A stretch of DNA of 64,000 bases, taken from positions 1 through 64,000 of the forward strand of contig JAEYTP010000040.1 of assembly GCA_023433945.1 (NCBI GenBank). The letters are read 5' to 3'. Position numbers and translations under genes: made by a program. This DNA comes from Bacillota bacterium (lineage in GTDB: Bacteria > Bacillota > Clostridia > Acetivibrionales > DSM-1351). The notes beneath the pieces were generated by a model. The model saw only the letters and a list, made by a program, of their open reading frames with translations, had not been told where the DNA came from and ran no database searches. This document shows, piece after piece, positions 43,955 to 53,302 of this stretch (the stretch's first letter is position 1; every line of letters begins with the position of its first letter).

Positions 43955-45760
43955 ATGGGTAGACACAATAAATCTAAATGGCTACTGACAAGTATAATTG
44001 CAGTTTTGGCGATATGCATATTATCAGCAGTTGCGCTAATATTTTATGGCGAGGCCTTGGGTACTAAACATACTCCACCTACAAGTACAGACAGGCAGAG
44101 TAATTCAACGGTATCAAAAGTTACAGATAATGCTTCAGATTCTACCATTGCAGACTCAACTCAGCAGCCTACGAAGCCAGCAGAGAGCACAAACCCCGAT
44201 GAGCTACTCATAAAGTGGCAAAACCCACCAGGGTTTGTCAGCAAGAATATTTTAGATGATGGTTCTACAAAAAAGACCTACAAAGATGGCGGAAATATTC
44301 GATATTGGGTTAGTGTAAACGGAAAAGCTACTTCTGCATACAAGGCAGACTATAATGTTGCTTTTGGCTCTCCAGAAATGTATTCTGAGCTAGAGGGTGT
44401 AACTACCTTCCGGGGAAATAATTTCAGGACAGGGCCATCTTATGGTACCCGAGACATAAAAGAGAAAAAACTTGAAATAGTTTGGACTCATGATATCGGA
44501 GCCGTCTCTGCAATGAACAGCTACTGGCCGGGTGCAGGGTGGACAGGCCAACCTTTATTGGTGCATTGGTCGGATGATGTAAAAAATATTATGAATATAA
44601 ATGCCGATATGAAGGCAAAGGAACTGACCGAAGTGATATATCCTGTGTTTGATGGACATGTATATTTCCTTGACTTAGAGACAGGTAAGCCAACTCGTTC
44701 TCCTATTAACATTGGCTATACCATAAAGGGAACGGCAATGGTTGATTCTAGAGGATATCCTCTATTTTACACTGGAATGGGATTGAATGAAAACGGTACC
44801 AGTAAAACGTCGTTTAAGTATAGGATATATGACTTGATAAATCAAAAGGAGATATTTTCTCTGCCGGGCAGCGACTCGTTTGCACTTAGGACTTGGGGCG
44901 CAAACGATTCCTCGGCTCTGTTAAATAGATACACCGACACACTCTTTAATTGCGGTGAAAATGGATTGGTATACAGGATAAAGCTTAACACAAATTTTGA
45001 TGTGGCACAGGGTAAGATATCCATTGATCCTAAGATTACCAGGTACAGGTACAAGAGTAGTTATGGAAGCTCTCAAGGTATAGAGAGTTCACCTGCGTTC
45101 TATAGGAATCTGATGTACTTTGCAGATAACGGCGGAAATCTTCAGTGCATTGACGTTAACACAATGGAGCCAGTGTGGATATTCAACCTTGGGGATGATA
45201 CCGACTGCACCACTACTATTGATGAAACAGAGGATGGAGTATTTTTATATACTGCAAATGAAATTGATAAGAGAAACAAAGGCGCTGGATCGAGAACAAA
45301 TTGCAATATTAGAAAGATTAATGCTTTGACAGGGGAGCTTGTTTGGCAAAAGGATTATTCCTGCATATATCAGGACTATATAAATGGTGGTGCTCTTGCT
45401 ACACCTGTAATTGGAAAAGACGATATCAGCAATATGGTAATATTTAATATTGCGCTTACCGATTCTCTTTCTAGTGGCACAATGGTTGCACTGGATAAAA
45501 AGACAGGTGAGGAGATATGGAAAAGAAGTCTTCCAGCATACAGTTGGAGCTCACCAGTTGATATGAAATCCTCCGACGGCAAAACTTATGTTATCTTTTG
45601 CGATTTCAAGGGAGATATGCACTTAATGGATCCGATGACCGGAAAGGATTTGGATGTTATATCGGTTGGCGGTAACGTTGAGGCGTCTCCTTCTGTATAT
45701 AATGATATGGCTGTGGTAGGTACCTATGCCAAGAAAATTTATGGAGTCAAGATAAAATAA
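43955..45760 (+). CDS. Membrane-anchored PQQ-like beta-propeller protein (paralogue 1)
   Basis: A 601-residue protein with an N-terminal anchor (about 8-33), a Ser/Thr-rich spacer (about 40-80) and a beta-propeller of PQQ-enzyme/BamB-like repeats. Blades show patterns such as GHVYFLDLETGKPT, ESSPAFYRNLMYFADNGG, VALDKKTGEEIWKR and EASPSVYNDMAVVGTYAKKI. It has no recognisable catalytic site, so it is likely a surface scaffold or sensor. ATG 43955 follows AAAGGG by about seven bases. A close paralogue starts 12 bases after its stop; the two form an operon and a tandem duplication. Confidence 0.85.
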   Translation: MGRHNKSKWLLTSIIAVLAICILSAVALIFYGEALGTKHTPPTSTDRQSNSTVSKVTDNASDSTIADSTQQPTKPAESTNPDELLIKWQNPPGFVSKNILDDGSTKKTYKDGGNIRYWVSVNGKATSAYKADYNVAFGSPEMYSELEGVTTFRGNNFRTGPSYGTRDIKEKKLEIVWTHDIGAVSAMNSYWPGAGWTGQPLLVHWSDDVKNIMNINADMKAKELTEVIYPVFDGHVYFLDLETGKPTRSPINIGYTIKGTAMVDSRGYPLFYTGMGLNENGTSKTSFKYRIYDLINQKEIFSLPGSDSFALRTWGANDSSALLNRYTDTLFNCGENGLVYRIKLNTNFDVAQGKISIDPKITRYRYKSSYGSSQGIESSPAFYRNLMYFADNGGNLQCIDVNTMEPVWIFNLGDDTDCTTTIDETEDGVFLYTANEIDKRNKGAGSRTNCNIRKINALTGELVWQKDYSCIYQDYINGGALATPVIGKDDISNMVIFNIALTDSLSSGTMVALDKKTGEEIWKRSLPAYSWSSPVDMKSSDGKTYVIFCDFKGDMHLMDPMTGKDLDVISVGGNVEASPSVYNDMAVVGTYAKKIYGVKIK

Positions 45761-45772
45761 TGGGGGTTACAA

Positions 45773-47605
45773 ATGACTAGGCGTTATAAAAGAAGGGTTA
45801 ACAGATCAAAAATTGTATTATCACTGCTGTTGGTTGCATTGATAGTGACAGCAACATGGCTTTTCCTCAAGAACATTGATGTTGGGGGCAATGATATTAT
45901 TAATCCTACAAGTACTAATTCCACTGTTGCTACAAACACTGATAATACAGTAGAGCAAGAAGAACCAGAACCAGAGCCGGTAATGGACCCTATTCCTGCC
46001 GATATGACTGACCCTGAGAAGCTAAAATCTTCATGGGAAACATCATCAAAATTTGATGGACCAAACGCATATGCAGATTTTGCTTTTAAAAATGTATTTA
46101 ATAATAGCTCCGCAATGGATTCATGGTTATTCCAATATGATACAACACAGGGGAAGTATACTCCGATTAAGGAGTATACCGTCAAGAAAAAGAATCTAAT
46201 AGATTTTGGTGATTCCTCCCAATATAGTGATTTAGAAGGCGTTACGGCATTCAGAGGGAATAACTATAGAGATAGTGCCAGCTTTGGTACTAGAACTGTT
46301 AGTCAAAAAAAGCTTGAAATTGTGTGGACACAACCTTTAGGTGCCATTTCTGCACATGGTAGTTATTGGCCGGGTTCAGGCTGGACGGGGCAGCCATTAC
46401 TTGTACATTGGCCAGAAGATGTTAGAGGCATGATGAATATCAATCAAGATATGAAATCAAAGGATTTAGTTGAAGTAATATATCCAGTACTGGATGGTAA
46501 TATCTACTTCCTTGATCTCGAAACCGGAAAACCGACGAGAAATAAAATAGAGATTGGCTATCCTATTAAGGGAACTGCGATGATAGACCCAAGGGGTTAT
46601 CCGGTACTTTATACAGGGATGGGCATTAATGAGAATAATGGTAAGTTTACTGAGTACAAGTACAGGATTATAAACCTGCTTGATCAAAAAGAGTTGTACA
46701 CAATCTTTGGTAGGGATGAGATGGCTTTTCGTGGTTGGGGAGCAACGGATTCTTCTGCTCTACTAGACAAGAATACTGATACACTGCTGTCTTGTGGAGA
46801 GAATGGACTTGTCTACAAGGTCAAGCTCAATACCAAGTTTGACAAACAGGCTGGTACTCTGACGATGGCACCTAACCTTACCAAGTACAGATATAGAAGT
46901 CCTTATAGTGATGAACAGGGTATAGAGAGTTCACCCGCTATTTATAAGAACTATATGTATTTCAATGACAACGGAGGAACACTTCAATGCCTTGATTTAA
47001 ACACTATGAAGCCGGTGTGGATTTATAATACACAGGATGACACCGATAGTACAACGGTTATGGAAGAAACCTCAGAAGGGGTATTCTTATATACAGCAAA
47101 TCAGGTGGATAAGCGCGGTGAGAATGGTAAAAACAAGACTGCGAATTGTGAGATTAGAAAGTTTAATGCTCTTACCGGAGAAATAGTATGGCAAAAAGAC
47201 TATCAGTGCCTATACAATTATTATATAAATGGAGGGGCACTTGCAACCCCTGTAGTAGGCAAGGATGATATCAGTGATATTGTTATTTACAGTATTTGCT
47301 TTACCGGGTCAAACCAGGATGGAGTATTAGTTGCACTTAATAAAAAGACAGGTGAAGAAGTTTGGAAAAAGAAGCTGCCTGCTTATAGTTGGAGCTCTCC
47401 GCTTGATTTCAAAAGCTCGGATGGTAAAACCTATGTTGTTTACTGTGATTTTGCTGGCAACATGCATCTTATAGATCCTAAGGATGGCAAGACTCTTGAT
47501 ACTATTTCGCTAGGTCTGAATGTTGAATCTTCACCGTCAATTTACAATGATATGATTGTTGTAGGTTCATATGCCAAGAAAATCTTTGGAATAAAAATAA
47601 AGTAA
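45773..47605 (+). CDS. Membrane-anchored PQQ-like beta-propeller protein (paralogue 2)
   Basis: A 610-residue copy of the upstream gene's architecture: basic N terminus plus anchor (about 12-32), an acidic/Pro linker (EQEEPEPEPVMDPIP), then the propeller. Large parts match paralogue 1 nearly word for word, for example FRGNN, SYWPGSGWTGQPLLVHW and GGALATPVVGKDDISD. Linkers and N-terminal domains differ strongly. This suggests an old duplication with the exported propeller under constraint. GGGGG lies six bases before the ATG. A hairpin terminator follows at 47622. Confidence 0.85.
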   Translation: MTRRYKRRVNRSKIVLSLLLVALIVTATWLFLKNIDVGGNDIINPTSTNSTVATNTDNTVEQEEPEPEPVMDPIPADMTDPEKLKSSWETSSKFDGPNAYADFAFKNVFNNSSAMDSWLFQYDTTQGKYTPIKEYTVKKKNLIDFGDSSQYSDLEGVTAFRGNNYRDSASFGTRTVSQKKLEIVWTQPLGAISAHGSYWPGSGWTGQPLLVHWPEDVRGMMNINQDMKSKDLVEVIYPVLDGNIYFLDLETGKPTRNKIEIGYPIKGTAMIDPRGYPVLYTGMGINENNGKFTEYKYRIINLLDQKELYTIFGRDEMAFRGWGATDSSALLDKNTDTLLSCGENGLVYKVKLNTKFDKQAGTLTMAPNLTKYRYRSPYSDEQGIESSPAIYKNYMYFNDNGGTLQCLDLNTMKPVWIYNTQDDTDSTTVMEETSEGVFLYTANQVDKRGENGKNKTANCEIRKFNALTGEIVWQKDYQCLYNYYINGGALATPVVGKDDISDIVIYSICFTGSNQDGVLVALNKKTGEEVWKKKLPAYSWSSPLDFKSSDGKTYVVYCDFAGNMHLIDPKDGKTLDTISLGLNVESSPSIYNDMIVVGSYAKKIFGIKIK

Positions 47606-47621
47606 AAGCTAAATTTGTCCT

Positions 47622-47668
47622 TGAACACTCTTGTTATATTTTGGAAATAAGAGTGTTCATTTATGTTT
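47622..47668 (+). terminator. Hairpin terminator after the PQQ pair
   Basis: TGAACACTCTT (47622-47632) and AAGAGTGTTCA (47649-47659) form a perfect 11-bp stem with a 16-base loop, followed by TTTATGTTTTTTT. Confidence 0.75.
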
Positions 47669-47714
47669 TTTTGCTGTATAATAAATTTTATTTACTAAGA
47701 ATAGAGAGGCATAT

Positions 47715-48299
47715 ATGAAAATTCTAACCGAAATACTTAGCTGGATTGGAACAATACTAGGATCCATTCTTTTAGCGCTCGCAATAGTTATTTTTCTATT
47801 CCAGCCAACTGTTGTTAATGGACCATCCATGGAAAACACTCTCCATAATGAAGATAAAATTGTGATTAACAAGACTCAGAACATATTTCACTCCATTCCT
47901 GATTATGAAAAGATTGTTATTATTGACAGCAGAGTAGACAGAAAGCGCAGTTTTAAAGATAATGTTATAGACCCCATTAAGTACAACTTGATTACGTATA
48001 AGTTTTTCTTTAATGAAGATGAATTTAATAGTGATGCAGAGATATTCTGGGTAAAAAGGGTAATAGGGCAGCCCAATGATATAATCAAATTTGAGAATAA
48101 TAAGGTATTTAGAAATGGTGAAGAACTCAATGAGAGTTATATTAAGGAAGAGGCTTACTATGAAGATGCTGAGATTAAAGTTCCTGACAACTACGTATTT
48201 GTAATGGGAGATAACAGAAATAATAGTAAAGACAGTAGAATAATTGGCTGTATTCCATTAGGGAATATTATAGGGACTTACTGGTTTAAATTGGGTTAA
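47715..48299 (+). CDS. lepB: Signal peptidase I
   Basis: A 194-residue type I signal peptidase with one N-terminal membrane helix (about 10-30). The catalytic Ser38 is in NGPSMENTL, the general-base Lys113 is in FWVKRVIGQPND, and the conserved MGDNRNNSKDSR box is near residue 160. It cuts signal peptides from exported proteins on the outer face of the membrane, such as those of the SLH and NAGPA proteins in this window. The loop between Ser and Lys (about 50-105) is longer than in minimal Bacillus enzymes. Start ATG with AGAGAGG upstream. Confidence 0.93.
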   Translation: MKILTEILSWIGTILGSILLALAIVIFLFQPTVVNGPSMENTLHNEDKIVINKTQNIFHSIPDYEKIVIIDSRVDRKRSFKDNVIDPIKYNLITYKFFFNEDEFNSDAEIFWVKRVIGQPNDIIKFENNKVFRNGEELNESYIKEEAYYEDAEIKVPDNYVFVMGDNRNNSKDSRIIGCIPLGNIIGTYWFKLG

Positions 48300-48341
48300 C
48301 TTTTTGAATATTATATAAATAGGTACTGAGGTGGTTGAATA

Positions 48342-49097
48342 ATGGAAGCTCAAAGTAAATATGTGAAGGATTACTGTGTTGAATACGGAGACGTGGATTA
48401 CTTCAAGAAGATAAGATTGAGTAAATTGTTTAGTTATCTTCAGGAGATATCAAGTCTTCACTCCGCTAGTTTAGGAATAGGCATTGAAACACTGGCAAAG
48501 GATTTCAATGTAGCATGGGCACTAGTTAGAATGAGGGTCGATGTAATTAAATTTCCAGAGTGGAATCAGGAAATTACTGTAGAAACCTGGCCGCTTGAGC
48601 CTAAAAAGCTTGAGTTTGAAAGAGATTATTTTGTAAAGGATAAGGATGGAAATGTGCTGGTAAAGGCAATATCCAGCTGGGTTATTATTGACCTTGATGA
48701 GAGAGCTATTAGGAAAAGTGAACTCATCAAGATAGATTATCCCGAGCTGATAACACAAAGGGCAATAGACTGCAAATTTGCCAAGCTAAAGCCATTTGGA
48801 GAGTGTATTCACTCATATAGTAAGAAAATTGGGTATAGCGATATTGATATAAATGGACACCTGAATAATACAAAGTATATAGACTACTTAATGGACTGTT
48901 TTAGTTTGGAAGAACATTCAAAGTATGAGGTATCCTCTATTCAGGTTGGTTATATAAAAGAAGCACTCCCAGGGGACAATATATCATTTTATAAAGACAC
49001 TTCAATGGCTTCCCAAGGTATTGTTTATATTGAGGGGGTTGATGAGGCTGGGCAAAAACTGTTTAAGGCTCAGGTGGATATAGTTCCTAGGAAATAG
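48342..49097 (+). CDS. Acyl-ACP thioesterase (FatA/FatB-like)
   Basis: A 251-residue double hot-dog enzyme. The first half has LFSYLQEISSLHSASLGIG and NVAWALVRMRVDV. The second has the conserved YSDIDINGHLNNTKYIDYLMD, where Asn/His of NGHLNN are catalytic. The family releases free fatty acid from acyl-ACP in the cytoplasm. GAGGTGG lies about eight bases before the ATG. Downstream is a ydcF-like gene after 19 bases, so the two and perhaps lepB are co-transcribed. The acyl chain length preferred is unknown. Confidence 0.92.
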   Translation: MEAQSKYVKDYCVEYGDVDYFKKIRLSKLFSYLQEISSLHSASLGIGIETLAKDFNVAWALVRMRVDVIKFPEWNQEITVETWPLEPKKLEFERDYFVKDKDGNVLVKAISSWVIIDLDERAIRKSELIKIDYPELITQRAIDCKFAKLKPFGECIHSYSKKIGYSDIDINGHLNNTKYIDYLMDCFSLEEHSKYEVSSIQVGYIKEALPGDNISFYKDTSMASQGIVYIEGVDEAGQKLFKAQVDIVPRK

Positions 49098-49116
49098 CTA
49101 ATGGGGGAGAAGCATA

Positions 49117-49881
49117 ATGAAAATAGTGAGATTTTTATTATTAATTCTTGCATGGTTAGGCATTGCAGACACTATATTGATTTACGTATTTACAGGTGGT
49201 ATGGACCTTGGGAGCTTACTGCCAGGTTTTGCAGGAGCTTTTATTCTGCTTGCACTTCTTTTTACAAGGTCCAATTTATATCATAAAAAGTCACGCTTCT
49301 TTAATAGGATAGCCAAAGTTATTCTATGTTTATTCTTGGTTTGGCTAGTATCCTTTGGGGTGCTTGTGACAGCATTTATTAATGCGGCTGTATCCCAAAC
49401 AGACGAAGATGTTCAGTGCGTTTTTGTGCTAGGAGCTGGCATTAAGGGTGAAACCCCAACACTAGTTCTTCAAGAGAGATTAAACTTCGCAATAGATTAT
49501 ATGAACAGCCATCCCTCTTCAATAGCTATAGTTTCAGGGGGGAAGGGATTTGGAGAAAGTATAACTGAGGCAGAAGCCATGAATAGATATATGGTTGAAA
49601 GAGGAATAGGGCAGAACAGGATTTTAAAAGAAGAGAAAGCTACAAGTACATACGAAAATATGCTTTTCTCAAAAAAACTGTTTGAAGATAATATAGCAGA
49701 GCGCCTTTCAAAGGTTATGATTATAACAAGTGATTTTCATATGCTCAGGTCAAAAATGCTGGCTGGTAGGGTAGGGCTTGAAGCGTCAGGTATAAGTGCA
49801 TCAACACCATGGTATATATATCCCAATGTACTCTTGAGGGAATACTTAGCATACTTTAAATCGCTTTTTCTGGACAAGTAA
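49117..49881 (+). CDS. YdcF/SanA-like DUF218 membrane protein
   Basis: A 254-residue protein with about four N-terminal helices (residues 1-95) and a cytoplasmic or exported DUF218 domain (about 105-235). Recognisable parts are VFVLGAGIKGETPTLVLQER, IAIVSGGKGFGESITEAEAM, ATSTYENMLFSK and the S-D-F-H-M-x-R motif (ITSDFHMLRSK). DUF218 proteins such as SanA/YdcF/ElyC are tied to envelope precursor metabolism. It follows the thioesterase closely, with GGGGGAGAAG before the ATG. The biochemical role remains unknown. Confidence 0.88.
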   Translation: MKIVRFLLLILAWLGIADTILIYVFTGGMDLGSLLPGFAGAFILLALLFTRSNLYHKKSRFFNRIAKVILCLFLVWLVSFGVLVTAFINAAVSQTDEDVQCVFVLGAGIKGETPTLVLQERLNFAIDYMNSHPSSIAIVSGGKGFGESITEAEAMNRYMVERGIGQNRILKEEKATSTYENMLFSKKLFEDNIAERLSKVMIITSDFHMLRSKMLAGRVGLEASGISASTPWYIYPNVLLREYLAYFKSLFLDK

Positions 49882-49909
49882 CATTGGTGATTTCTATATT
49901 AAATACAAA

Positions 49910-49960
49910 AATGCATCGCTAGTACATTTCTATTGTGTACCTGCGATGCATTAATTTTTA
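49910..49960. terminator. Hairpin terminator between convergent ydcF-like and glgA genes
   Basis: AATGCATCGC (49910-49919) pairs with GCGATGCATT (49943-49952), with an inner GTACA/TGTAC stem, followed by AATTTTTAGTTTT. Confidence 0.8.
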
Positions 49961-50040
49961 GTTTTGAGTATATAATTTTGAATAAAGCTTACTTACTAAT
50001 ACATACCTAATAAACATATTAATATAAATCTAATATAAAA

Positions 50041-51486
50041 TTACTTTGCGAGTGTTTTACGGTACATATCTACATATGCCTGGGCTGAGACACCCCAACT
50101 GAAATCAGCTTGCATTCCTCGTTTAACTAACTTCTGCCAAACATCTTTGCGTGTATAGTAAATATTAACTGCTCTTTGTATGGTATATAGCATATCGTGG
50201 GCATTATAGTTGGTAAAGCTAAAACCATTACCCTCACCGGACTGTTCATTGTACGATTGAACTGTATCATTTAATCCTCCGGTTTCTCTTACGATAGGTA
50301 CTGAACCATACCTGAAACTGAATATTTGACCTAGGCCACAAGGTTCAAATAGCGAAGGCATTAGGAACATATCAGAGCCTGCATAAATTCTCTGAGCGAG
50401 AGTATCATTAAAGGTAATGTTGACCGAAACCTTATCCCGATGCCAATAAGCAGCATTTTCAAATACATATTTGTAGTGCTCGTCTCCTTTACCTAAAACC
50501 ACAAGCTGGATATCCATACTAAGGATATCTTCTAAAACACGCTCAATCAAATCAAATCCTTTTTGTGAAGTAAGCCTTGAAATAATACCAATTACAGGCA
50601 CTTCACTTCTTACAGGGAGGCCTAAGTCCTTCTGAAGGTTTGACTTGTTAATTGCCTTTGCTGAGGGATTATCTACTGAATAATTAGCATATAGTCTCTT
50701 ATCCGTCCTAGGATCGTTCTTTTCATAATCAATTCCGTTCAAAATACCATACAAATCGTTAGAGCGGTTTATAATTATATCATTTAAATTTTCACCATAG
50801 AAATTACTCTTTATTTCGCTTGCGTAAGTAGGGCTAACGGTGCTGATTGAATCGGAATATACTAATCCTGCTTTCATAAAGTTTACTAAATCATAAAATT
50901 CTATACCATAGGGGGTGAAGTACTGCCAATCCAGTCCAAGTAAATTAGACAAGGTTTCTTTTGGGAAGATACCCTGGTATTTTAGGTTATGAATAGTGAA
51001 AACAGTTTTTATATCGGAGTAAAATACATCCTGCACAAACTGTGCCTTTAGAAGCAAACTTACTACACCTGTTTGCCAGTCATTACAGTGTATAATATGT
51101 GGCTTAAAGCCCAAAAATCTAAGGACCTGCAATAACGCTTTACTGTAAAAGGTAAATTGCTCGGCTTCATCAAAACTACCATATAATTCATCTCTACCAA
51201 AATAGTACTCATTATCCAAAAAGTACACTGTCACGCCTTCATGTACCAATTTAAAAACTCCGCAGTACTGGTGCCTCCATGAGATGTCAACATAAATATA
51301 TCCCAGATATTCCATAGCGTCTTTATACTGCTGAGGTATTGACTTGTATTTGGGCATAATTATTCTGATGTCATGACCTAGCGCTGATATTGCCTTGGGA
51401 AGTGAACCCGCCACATCGCCTAGACCACCAGTTTTTGCAAAAGGAAAGACCTCTGAAGATGCAAACAAAATATTCAAACTATCCAT
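50041..51486 (-). CDS. glgA: Glycogen synthase (ADP-glucose starch synthase)
   Basis: A 481-residue GT5 enzyme. The ADP-glucose-binding KTGGLGDVAGSLPKA is at the N terminus (K18). The region HCNDWQTG, the GILNGIDY motif, ISRLTSQKGFDL and the C-terminal PSLFEPCGLGQIFSFRYGS (with the catalytic Glu and the usual STGG replaced by ETGG) follow. It extends alpha-1,4-glucan from ADP-glucose. GGAGG lies six bases before the ATG. No other glycogen gene (glgC, glgB, glgP) is adjacent, which is less usual. It is divergent from the TSCPD gene. Confidence 0.95.
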   Translation of the reverse strand: MDSLNILFASSEVFPFAKTGGLGDVAGSLPKAISALGHDIRIIMPKYKSIPQQYKDAMEYLGYIYVDISWRHQYCGVFKLVHEGVTVYFLDNEYYFGRDELYGSFDEAEQFTFYSKALLQVLRFLGFKPHIIHCNDWQTGVVSLLLKAQFVQDVFYSDIKTVFTIHNLKYQGIFPKETLSNLLGLDWQYFTPYGIEFYDLVNFMKAGLVYSDSISTVSPTYASEIKSNFYGENLNDIIINRSNDLYGILNGIDYEKNDPRTDKRLYANYSVDNPSAKAINKSNLQKDLGLPVRSEVPVIGIISRLTSQKGFDLIERVLEDILSMDIQLVVLGKGDEHYKYVFENAAYWHRDKVSVNITFNDTLAQRIYAGSDMFLMPSLFEPCGLGQIFSFRYGSVPIVRETGGLNDTVQSYNEQSGEGNGFSFTNYNAHDMLYTIQRAVNIYYTRKDVWQKLVKRGMQADFSWGVSAQAYVDMYRKTLAK

Positions 51487-51554
51487 CTGTTTCCTCCGGG
51501 ATGATAATAATATTTTTTAGTCTATCAGAAAGTGAAATATATTACAATATAGCG

Positions 51555-51583
51555 TTGACAGCACAGCAAATTTTGCCTATTAT
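51555..51583 (+). promoter_or_regulatory. Vegetative promoter for the TSCPD gene
   Basis: TTGACA (51555-51560), a 17-base spacer and TATTAT (51578-51583) give a near-consensus sigma-A promoter, 34 bases before the start codon. Confidence 0.75.
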
Positions 51584-51617
51584 TTAGTTTGAAAATCTAT
51601 ATATTAAGGGAGAAATC

Positions 51618-51869
51618 ATGGGTAAATTTACTTATACCACAAAAGGAACATGTTCAAGAAAGATAAATGTTGAAATAGAGGATAACATAGTTAAGCATGT
51701 AGAGTTTCAATCCGGGTGTGATGGAAACCTACAAGGCATTAGTATGCTTGTTGAAGGTATGGAGGTTGAGGAAGTCATAAAAAGGCTTAAAGGCATTGAC
51801 TGTGGTGGAAGAGGCACTTCTTGTCCAGATCAGCTTGCAAAAGCACTTTTAGAAAATCACTCGGGATAG
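51618..51869 (+). CDS. TSCPD domain protein (TIGR03905 family)
   Basis: An 83-residue protein that is a complete short member of the TSCPD group, like the C-terminal zinc domain of some ribonucleotide reductases. It has the conserved Cys pattern: GTCSRKI, FQSGCDGNLQG, IDCGGRGTSCPDQLAKAL. The GTSCPDQ stretch is the eponymous T-S-C-P-D motif. It probably binds metal; the cellular role is unknown. AAGGGAGAAATC precedes the ATG. It is monocistronic and divergent from glgA. Confidence 0.93.
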   Translation: MGKFTYTTKGTCSRKINVEIEDNIVKHVEFQSGCDGNLQGISMLVEGMEVEEVIKRLKGIDCGGRGTSCPDQLAKALLENHSG

Positions 51870-51875
51870 TCTATT

Positions 51876-53111
51876 TTATTCGCTTCTTAGTGCTTCTATA
51901 GGATCAAGTTTGGAGGCTCTAGTTGCTGGGTATACACCAAAAAATATGCCCGTCGCAAATGCAAAGGAGATTGATATTAGCACTGCTCTAGGAGAGATTG
52001 CAGTTGGAATGTCTGGAAATATAGCGGGTATCATGAGAGAACCCCAATACCCTAGCAATATTCCTAGAATACCTCCACAAAGGCTCAATACAACTGATTC
52101 TACAAGAAATTGGCTTAGAATATCTTTTTTTCTGGCACCAACAGCTTTCCTTAAGCCGATTTCTCTAGTTCTTTCAGTAACGGAAACCAGCATGATGTTC
52201 ATAATACCAATACCACCTACCAATAGAGAAATTGCAGCTATACCACCTAACCCTGCGTTCAATATTCCAAGCATATCATCTACGGTATCGATCATATCCT
52301 TTTGCTTCAACACAGAAAACTCATTACTATCGTTATTCTTTTCAATAATGTTTCTGATACTTTTACTAACTGTTTCTACATTTTTGGATGAATCAACTCG
52401 GATAACTATCTGATTAATGGTCTTCTCTCCTGTTCTTTCCAGTATCTCTGTAATAGGCAGATAGATCTTAACATTAACATCATCATTTAAGGGACCCATG
52501 TTTTCGGGTTTCTTGTATTGTAATATTCCAACAACCAAATATTGCGTACCATTAAGCGATATTTTTTTGCCAATTGAGTTTGAACCATTAAAAAGCTCCT
52601 TATTAACCTCATCCCCAATAACTGCTACCCTAGCATTTGCAGTCCGATCCTTTTGTGTAATAAACCTTCCGTATTTCAAGTCAAGTGTAGAAGTTTTAAT
52701 TGCGGCTTCATCTACACCAGTCGTGGATACAAGCAACTTCAACTTATCCAGCTTGTCGATATTACCTTGCACTCCAGTAGCACCTTCCACATGTGGGATG
52801 GACTTTATCTTAAGAACATCGTTATAGGTAAATACACTTTGTTTCTGGGAGAACATTTCTCTCGTTATTCCTAATTTACTAGTGCTCTCCTTTTTCGAAG
52901 CCCCTCCTATATTTCCGGGAATGACATAAATAAGATTGGCTCCAAGCGACTCAACCTGGGATGTAATTTTTGCCTTCATTCCTTCACCTATTGAGGTTAA
53001 AGTAATTACAGAGCTTACCCCGATAATTATACCCAGCATTGTTAAAAATGTCCGAAGCTTATTTCCTGTAATGGTAGAATAGCTACTCCTAATATTTTCA
53101 GAAAGTTTCAT
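51876..53111 (-). CDS. MacB-type ABC transporter permease (FtsX/DUF214)
   Basis: A 411-residue permease with a first helix at about 20-40 (RTFLTMLGIIIGVSSVITL), a large extracytoplasmic MacB-PCD domain (about 45-245), and three C-terminal helices. SVTERTREIGLRKAVGARKKDI, whose first 20 residues form the coupling motif, is typical. ATG 53111 follows AAGGGGG by about nine bases; the longer frame from 53144 includes that site. The usual ATPase (MacB/LolD) and membrane-fusion partners are not adjacent; its neighbours are unrelated. It may export peptides or act in mechanotransmission. Confidence 0.9.
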   Translation of the reverse strand: MKLSENIRSSYSTITGNKLRTFLTMLGIIIGVSSVITLTSIGEGMKAKITSQVESLGANLIYVIPGNIGGASKKESTSKLGITREMFSQKQSVFTYNDVLKIKSIPHVEGATGVQGNIDKLDKLKLLVSTTGVDEAAIKTSTLDLKYGRFITQKDRTANARVAVIGDEVNKELFNGSNSIGKKISLNGTQYLVVGILQYKKPENMGPLNDDVNVKIYLPITEILERTGEKTINQIVIRVDSSKNVETVSKSIRNIIEKNNDSNEFSVLKQKDMIDTVDDMLGILNAGLGGIAAISLLVGGIGIMNIMLVSVTERTREIGLRKAVGARKKDILSQFLVESVVLSLCGGILGILLGYWGSLMIPAIFPDIPTAISPRAVLISISFAFATGIFFGVYPATRASKLDPIEALRSE

Positions 53112-53302
53112 ATTTATTTCCCCCTTACGCTTTAGAGAAAACATTAAATGCCAAACACATTATTTGCAATAATTGGCATTTTTATGTGTATATTTCAAAG
53201 AATTTTAGCATTAAGTCTATTCTTTTTGTCATTATCGTCGTATAATTAATAGTACAAATCAATTTTTTATATTTTTTTATTTTATGAATGGGGGAGATTG
53301 AA

